Assembly (NCBI RefSeq): GCF_011397635.1
Contig: NC_064756.1
Span: forward strand, 19,894,907-19,958,906
Length of the DNA stretch: 64,000 nucleotides
Direction of reading: 5' to 3'
DNA from: Epinephelus fuscoguttatus
Taxonomy: Eukaryota > Chordata > Actinopteri > Perciformes > Serranidae
Within the stretch, counting starts at the first letter, position 1. Each line of letters opens with the position of its first letter. Of the stretch, positions 58,301 through 64,000 are shown in pieces. The notes under the pieces were generated by a model. The model was not told the DNA's origin and did no database searches. It was given only the letters and a program-made list of their open reading frames with translations. The translations under genes were made by a program, and so were the position numbers.

Positions 58301-60730
58301 CAGCCCTGATTGGTTACACGTCATGTGCAATAGCCTATCAGCACTGAGGGCTGCCGTGCCACAGACAGCAAAGATAGAGATTGGAGCTACTTCGTGAGTG
58401 AGTGGACTCGGAACTGTGTGTGGATGTAACACAACAAATAACACCAAAATTGTAATAAACATCACAGTCTCCTATACTGAGGCTGCAAAACAGACCAGTG
58501 ATTCTGCTGGTTATGTCAGAAACAGGGTTGTGCCAATGGGCAATCCGATCGCCCATCGGCAATAGAAGGGTTGTTTCACGATGTCTTTTTTAAATGACGA
58601 TGCAATCGCGAGGTGTGTGTGTGGGGGGGGGGGACAGCGCGTGTGTGGAGCATGCTGACGTGATCGAGGCTGAACGAGGCTGAGAGGAGACAGAGGGAGG
58701 CTGCTTAGTGAGAGAGCGGAGGGTGGGGGTGGGGGGGGTCAACGCCTCCGCCCGCTCGACACAAGCATACTCGGGCGTACTATAAGCGGAGCGGACTCCG
58801 CGAGGAATGTCCGCAGTCATTCGGGCTTTCATAGTCAAGCGCACTTCCGCGTTGTAGTTTCTTGTAAAAATGTCAGTGAAAAATCCCCGCGATGTGAAAA
58901 ATACATGCCGAGCAGTCACTGGTGCGCGGAGCGGAGTCCGCGCGGTCGTAAAATCTGAGCTTTGCACGCACAGGGCTTGCGGACGTCCGCTTTGAGTCTG
59001 CGCGGACCTCTGCGGAATCCGTTCCGCGTATGTTCCGCCTGAGTATGTTCGGGCCTTAACGCGCATGTCGCGGAGTGGTAAAAAACCAAACAACACAATG
59101 TCAGGAGAAATTGAAAAGATATGCCGTCTATGTAAAGTCAACTTGCTAATTAAGGAGCCATTACATGTTCAAGAGTTTTATAAAGCTGCTCAAACGCCAA
59201 ACAGAGGCTATAAGTGAACGTTTCAGCGGTGACGCGTAATGACCCCCCCCGCGATGACATCGTTCATCGGCGATTTCACTAGATTGCGATAGGACGATAG
59301 GATATGGACAAGATCGCCCAACTCTAGTCAGAAATAGTAGTAACTGGACGTAACTTCAGTTGTATGACTACAAGAACTGCAAAAAGAAGACGAGGGAGTG
59401 AGACAGTGCCTGGATGCGGCGAGAGATGTGACCAGATTATCATAGTATTAAAGCTCAGTGCCGATACAGATATTTCATGCACCAGATGTACATAACACAG
59501 GCTTGCTGATGGGCATTCAGTGCACGTTGGACTGTTTATATCAGTCATCCATCTCGTCACTGTCTTTGGGGAGAGAATCCAATCTGCAGTGTAGTTCATA
59601 CACTTCACTGATAAACCAGAGAATTATACAGCAACATTCATGATGTACACGCACATAATGCACTGTGCGAGGACACCACGTGTCAACAGGGGCTCTATAA
59701 AGTCCAATAAAAAGCAAAGACCATAATTTTCCATTTGAAAAAAATCAATACAACCAAAACCCTGGTACTGCAAAAGTGTGTGGACGCATTCAACTGTAAA
59801 TTGATTTACTTTCAGATTCTGGATTCATTTTAGATTATTCTAGTGTCCGTGGTGTTTCGTCCTGACTGCAACAATAAAACCTTTTGAATTTGTGACTGCT
59901 ATGACTGGCACCTCCAGTTGGATAGCTGGTGTTTGCAATAACAATGGCTGCTGAGCCTCATGGGTAAAGTGGGAGTTAGAAATGACTGCTATACTAAACA
60001 CAAAAACATAATTTCTTGGAAATGAATTTGAAATATTACAACCATTTGTCATAAGATAAAACTACAATTGAATTAAATCATTCAGGAGTGAGCTGTGTTT
60101 CTGAGAGTAGGTGTTTCTGTGATGATCTGGAGAATGCAAGGATGAGGCCGATCACAGAGTTCTTTCTTAATGCACGAAATACATACTAACAATTTCTATG
60201 TAAGGAACATTTCGGCACTAACTGCTCTGCCCATTTTTCTTCTTTTGTCTTTAATTTTCAGATGATAAAGGCTGAAAAAGATACTGTTCGCTTCTTTTTT
60301 TTGTCAGTAGGCTGTGTCCTACAGCAGCAAAAAGAATATAGTTTGATTATACAGGTCCAGTAGTTTACTACAATTTTCCTATATTGCAGTTGCAGGGCAA
60401 TTCTTTGGTTATATTTATTAATTACCTCATTCAGGTTAGTATTTCTACCATACTGTATAGTGGCTACTGAATAATGATACACAAACAAGAATAATTTTTG
60501 TACAGGTGTCCAGTCCAAGCTCAACAGAGCCTGTTGGGCTTCATATATATTCGAACCATGTTAAGGTAAATTTTTGCACACATACCAAGGGATCTGAGTC
60601 TAATTTCGCTGGTGGATAAGACAATGGAGGGGGTTGTTGGAGCTGTCACGTATGCAAACATATGTCTTCTCATATGTGGCAGAGAGAAAGCAGGTCTTAC
60701 CTTATTGTGTCATCCATCAGTCGGTCCGAG
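51851..60730 (-). CDS. gosr1: GOSR1 (Golgi SNARE GS28), three 3' exons; gene continues off the right edge
   Basis: On the minus strand three exons join in frame: 60,701-60,730 (30 bases, NSDRLMDDTIS), 52,459-52,541 (83 bases, IAMATKENMTSQRGMLKSIQ, SRVNTLA) and 51,851-51,975 (125 bases including TGA, RFPTINNLIQRINLRKRRDS, then LILGSVIGVCTILLLLYAFH). The text is almost identical to the C-terminus of human GS28, including the end of the Qb-SNARE helix, the basic RKRRD stop-transfer region and a single C-terminal membrane anchor. GS28 is a Qb-SNARE that forms complexes with syntaxin-5 and partners for ER-Golgi and intra-Golgi fusion. Introns are GT-AG (8,159 and 483 bases). About 78 of some 250 residues are in the window; no upstream exon was found in 60,731-64,000. 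The 8.2-kb intron holds two transposons with target duplications, paired microsatellites and the 32-bp minisatellite. GOSR1 is convergent with TRARG1. Confidence 0.95.
52825..53445. mobile_element. Non-autonomous TIR element in GOSR1 intron
   Basis: The left end GAGACCCTGTCTACACGTAT and ACAGATATTTGCAAAAC match, in reverse complement, the right end near 53,380-53,445 (ACAGAGGGGGAAAATATCTG, CATATGTATATGTGAAGATG, GGACCT). A left/right pairing of the type CCC(T/A)xTCTxCACxTATAC is visible. This is a common fish family with ends reading 'ccacacgtatacgg'. Ends approximate, target duplication not found. Confidence 0.5.
53746..54281. mobile_element. hAT-like non-autonomous element, 536 bp
   Basis: Left end TAGGGGTGTCCCGATC, right end GATCCGACATCCCTA; the termini are inverted repeats (TAGGGxTGTC). 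Flanking 8-mers are GTTTTCAC (53,738-53,745) and GTCTTCAC (54,282-54,289), identical at 7 of 8 positions, as expected of a hAT target duplication. CCGATACTTTGC near the left and GATACCCGATCC near the right are further inverted matches. No transposase. Confidence 0.75.
54290..55000. other. GOSR1 intron, nothing recognised
   Basis: No exon or element could be supported between the hAT-like element and the microsatellite pair. A short frame at 54,290-54,625 on the minus strand has no recognisable motif. Confidence 0.4.
55002..55298. repeat. Inverted (TG)n ... (AC)n microsatellite pair
   Basis: A TG tract of about 31 units (55,002-55,063) is followed after 175 bases by an AC tract of 30 units (55,239-55,298). 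The tracts are perfect reverse complements of similar length and could form a long hairpin or cruciform. In GOSR1 intron. Confidence 0.95.
55731..57575. repeat. 32-bp minisatellite array with higher-order 1,100-bp duplication
   Basis: From about 55,799 to 57,575 the sequence consists of some 50 or more variants of a 32-bp unit with the core TTATTATCGTCTCG followed by TTTGAGGACATTGTGAC. Common variants are ATCATCTCG, AGAACACTG, GGAGGACAT and GACGCTGGG. A non-repeat leader (CTTTTAACCT ... GGTGGAGAGAGATATGG ... TTTATTATTTATT) occurs at 55,731 and again at 56,831, so the array is in two blocks of about 1,016 and 670 bp, each preceded by the same leader. Within block 1 a segment near 56,371 recurs near 56,685. 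Length 32 is not a multiple of three and no frame stays open. Confidence 0.95.
57576..58514. other. GOSR1 intron, nothing recognised
   Basis: No exon, transposon end or RNA gene was recognised here. Confidence 0.4.
58523..59326. mobile_element. hAT-like non-autonomous element, 804 bp, with nested element
   Basis: Ends are CAGGGTTGTGCCAATGGGC on the left and AGATCGCCCAACTCTA on the right, inverted as CAGGGTTG/TAGAGTTG plus a shared GGGCGAT. The exact 8-bp duplication GTCAGAAA flanks it (58,515-58,522 and 59,327-59,334). A minus-strand frame overlaps it but shows no motif. At 59,098-59,217 the plus strand has a short frame MSGEIEKICRLCKVNLLIK with one CxxC pair, of unknown meaning. The centre is a separate CpG-rich element. 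Confidence 0.8.
58760..59058. mobile_element. CpG-rich TIR element nested inside hAT-like element
   Basis: The left arm GCATACTCGGGCGTACTATA then AGCGGAGCGGACTCCGCG pairs with the right arm, reverse-complemented ACATACTCAGGCGGAACATA then CGCGGAACGGATTCCGCAG. The arms match over about 42 bases with several differences. The block is much richer in CG than its surroundings. Target duplication not identified. It is not recognised as a known family by me. Confidence 0.55.
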
Positions 60731-63700
60731 CTACAAACAAAAAGTAGGAGAGGGGGGAAGGGAGGAAAATACAGACACTGGTTAGTTATTGACATGAGGC
60801 AGTGAAGCACAACATGAAATGGTTATAAACCAATCAAGTGGGGGCAATTATCGGTATTACTCTCAGATTGGCAGCAACACAGAACTGATTGGAACTTGAT
60901 TTCCTTTTCTTCTCTCTGTATCAATCTAATCAACTCCCACATCGTGACTATCCCACCAGTCTGGCGGAACATGCATAATGTAATATGAGTCTTCCCACTA
61001 GTGTCAGTGTGGTCACATATCTTGAGCTAACTGACACAAACAACACAAAGTCTTATTTGTTAAAACATTGTGTGGACAACTTAAAAAAAACAATTAGGGT
61101 TTAAATCCCAAGTAAAATTGCTAGCAAATAAATATCTGCACAAAACAGTGTGACTGTTAATTCATCTTCCCCTCATGGATGATCCCCACAACAACAGGGA
61201 GTCTGGACTAAGACGACCCAGAGAGGAATCCACCTTAGGGATCCTGGAGCTTCTGCATAGCTTCAACAAACAGGGAGTGTCAGATGCTAGCTTTTGTCCT
61301 GCAGAGAATACTGGAAGGCACACACACACACACACACACACAAACCTCTAACGTTGTAACACCAGTTTCATGTCTCGGGTTGCTCATAAACAACAATGCT
61401 CTCAGCGGTTTATTCCCTAATTGGAATCAATTTGGATAATGTTGCAGAGAACTAAAGTAAACCAAACAAACAAAACTGCAGGGATTGTATTTCACAGTTC
61501 AACATCCATTCAGCTTCTATTCAACAACTCCACATCCTCTTTGTCCAGCTCCATATGTGGTTTCCGTTAAGCTCTTAGCGTCCTTATGCATCTAACCAAA
61601 CTTACAGTTAGAGAAGGAAGGTCTCTCAAAGATTGCCTCGATCCACACTACACTCTTACCAAACCACAGCCATCTGCACCCGTTCCCTAAATCTTCTCTT
61701 TATACCTTATCTTGACCATCCCAAAGCTTATGAACCTAATTTACTGCTTCGCTGCTAAATCACAGTGCTTGTGCTCATCAAAGCTCAATATATACTGTTT
61801 TCTTACTCCATAGGGGAAATATTTTACCAGTGTGCACAATACCAGGAACCTGAAACTGAAGCCGCAAACCAGAATTCAGTCATCCTACTGTGACATATCA
61901 AAAAAGGTCTATCTTAAATGTTGGATGTTACAGTCACACCCTGGTCCATTGTCTTAAAGAAATACTTGAACCTCTACCCATCAAATGACCATTTTTATGT
62001 CAGTTTCTCACCCAGTGTTACACTGAATTGCTGAAGAAAAATCAGATTCACCAAAAGATACATAATAAACTAGCTGATAAAGGCAGCAATAGTCCAGCAG
62101 CTTCCATGTTCAGCGAGGTACAATTACTGTTTTTGTCACTGGAGTCTGGCTTTGACGACAGCATCGTTACGTTCCACTTTTAATTCAGGTTCCCGTCAGA
62201 AAGGGCTGTCAGTTTGGAAGTACTGAGCATACAACTGGATAAATGAGACTTGGATGGTACTGCAGAAGTTGCTGTTGTTAAATGCAGCTGCCTATGACTT
62301 CAACGCAGGTATACAAGAAAAACAAAATTTCTTTACAAATTCAACATAACGGGGTGAATAATTAATATACAAACAGTCATCTGGGGAAAGCAGGTATTTT
62401 TGTTTATTTTATGATTGGGCAAACTAAAAGAGAAAGATGGATGAGTTACATTCAAGGTGGTGGCCCGTCTCTGCTCTGCAGCTGTTTTCTTTCAGAGCGA
62501 AGGGAAAACATGCCATGCGGCTCTGCATGTGCACATGCATTGCTGGCAAGTGTGTGTGCTGAGTTCACAGTTTTTATTCCATCTAACAGATGCTGGGCAG
62601 CCCTCAAAGGAGTTTCAAAGATCCAGTTTGTCAAAAATGATGAATTCAAGGAGAATGTAATAATCTCAAAAGAAAAGCAAATTCATTATTCCAGAAGGAG
62701 CACCGCAAAGCTCATTCAGGCAGACCAAATGTGACAGCATTGTGACTACAAAACCAAGCAATGCCATAAAGAGGCCCTACTTTAATATGATTATGGGCCA
62801 CACAAGTGACCATGTCCAGGTCGCTGATGTGGTCAAGTATTGACCAACTGATGTCTCAGAGGACAGACCATGTACTGGGTTATATATTGATGTAATCAGG
62901 TTGAGATTAGTCCTGTATATTACCTGTAATGTTAGGGTCCTGTTCCTGCAGGGGGGGGGGCAAACAAGACTGACCTCAGTCAGTAAGTGTTTCATTCATT
63001 CATTGTTGGGTTTAATTGCTTTGATCCCAAGAGTGTTGCCCATAAGAATGGATACTGTAAGTGACACCTCACAGTTACAGTGTGGGCTGGACAGCCTTCT
63101 TTTATTGGGTCAGAGCTCTACACACAAGCACCAAAGTGCTACTTGACAGTAGTTTGTAATATATCTGTTGACTCTGTCACACTGACATGAAATCATTTAC
63201 AGGAATTATGTCATTTAGTGAAATGACAATTTGCACCTAATTCAGAAAGAAGTGTAGTGTCCACCCTCTGGTTCCCCTGGTTAACACTGTTAGCTCTGTC
63301 AGCTCTGTTGCTGTTGTTAAGTGCTGATCAGTGAGTTAGCACCATTAGCTGCTAGCCACTGGCTCAGCCACCTCCTTGTCTAGAACCGTGTCCAGACAAA
63401 TCATACACTCTGAATCTTGCGTAAAGCTCCTTTACAACAATTGACTGTCATTTAAAAATTCTTATTAACCTACTGTGCTTATTTCATTATTAGGTACATA
63501 AGATCTAGCAGACATACAGACTGTATGTCTGAAACAGAAAAAATGGGCAACTTAGCCACATAACACAAGTCTTGAATGATGGAGGAAAAAACATGATGGA
63601 CAAACGACTGACAGAAAACTAAACCTTTAACTGTCTGTCTGCCAGCAGTATTCACCTTATAAATCCTGAGCTGAGGAGCAAAAGGGAAGTAATGGGAGGC

Positions 63701-64000
63701 CAGGAGCTGAGGTGAGCCTTGATTTATGGAGTTTTTATATGCAGAGATGAGATGGAGCAAAAGATTTATGCTCTGTTCCTTAATCATCAAGGTGCAGCTG
63801 TAGTGGTGAGGTTGATTATGCCATCCCGTTCATGTATTTGTGGCCCTCTGTGGTTTTAGCTTTGAGTGGGCTCCTTCCGTTTTCCCCTGGTCAGCGGCGT
63901 TTTGCTGCAGTCATTATATCGCTCATTAGCTCCAAGCTAATTGCCCTTCCCAGTGTGATGTATCAACCCACACTCGCCTGCATGCTTCCTTGCCCTGTCT
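60731..64000. other. GOSR1 intron, no further exon found
   Basis: I searched for the preceding GS28 exon (it should encode text such as ELFLKEHDHLR) on the minus strand and did not find it. A CA microsatellite lies at 61,318-61,342 and a run of about ten G at 62,951-62,960. The minus-strand transcript is assumed to span this stretch as an intron. Confidence 0.5.

Noticed and set aside
58590-59141. 183-codon minus-strand frame, the longest in the window
   Set aside because: It lies in the CpG-rich nested transposon, where few stop codons occur by composition. The peptide is arginine/serine/proline-rich without any domain, and crosses the TIR arms.
62576-62640. A further GOSR1 exon in the last 3 kb
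   Set aside because: No minus-strand text resembling the preceding GS28 residues with matching splice sites was found.

Overview
The window is nuclear DNA of a ray-finned (teleost) fish. The evidence is three vertebrate genes with GT-AG introns, abundant CA/GT microsatellites, and a dense load of interspersed elements of teleost type (hAT-like, L2-like and jockey-like LINEs, a tRNA-derived SINE, and several MITE-like repeats). There are no operons, CRISPR arrays, rRNA genes or convincing tRNA genes. I ran no database search; names rest on recognising the proteins.

Layout. Positions 1-10,586 are intergenic and repeat-rich, including an L2-like LINE end and a hAT-like remnant. AIPL1, the photoreceptor HSP90 co-chaperone, runs on the plus strand from 10,587 to 15,727 in six exons coding for 330 residues. 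The 15.9-21.6 kb gap holds a 579-bp TIR element carrying the start of a RecQ-type helicase, a 920-bp hAT-like element, and a possible minus-strand first exon. TRARG1 (TUSC5), a dispanin/CD225 protein, follows on the plus strand from 21,613 to 42,876. It has three coding exons (182 residues) split by a 20-kb repeat-filled first intron, then a roughly 2.2-kb 3' UTR ending near 45,050. The 45.1-51.8 kb gap holds a second RecQ-bearing element (578 bp), a composite repeat with a MADF-like fragment, a SINE, and a minisatellite-bearing repeat. The last three exons of GOSR1 (Golgi SNARE GS28) lie on the minus strand (51,851-60,730), convergent with TRARG1; its upstream exons are beyond the right edge.

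The three genes show no shared pathway: AIPL1 acts in retina, TRARG1 in GLUT4 traffic, GOSR1 in ER-Golgi and intra-Golgi transport. AIPL1 and TRARG1 are both on the short arm of human chromosome 17, which fits conserved synteny.

The most interesting non-genic structures are: (i) two near-equal-length elements with 17-bp TIRs and exact 9-bp target duplications, each carrying a truncated RecQ-like helicase start; (ii) a 1.8-kb, 32-bp-unit minisatellite in a GOSR1 intron with a higher-order 1,100-bp duplication; (iii) MADF-domain exon fragments in two inverted repeat copies; (iv) a transposon end that abuts, and may provide the branch point for, AIPL1 exon 3.
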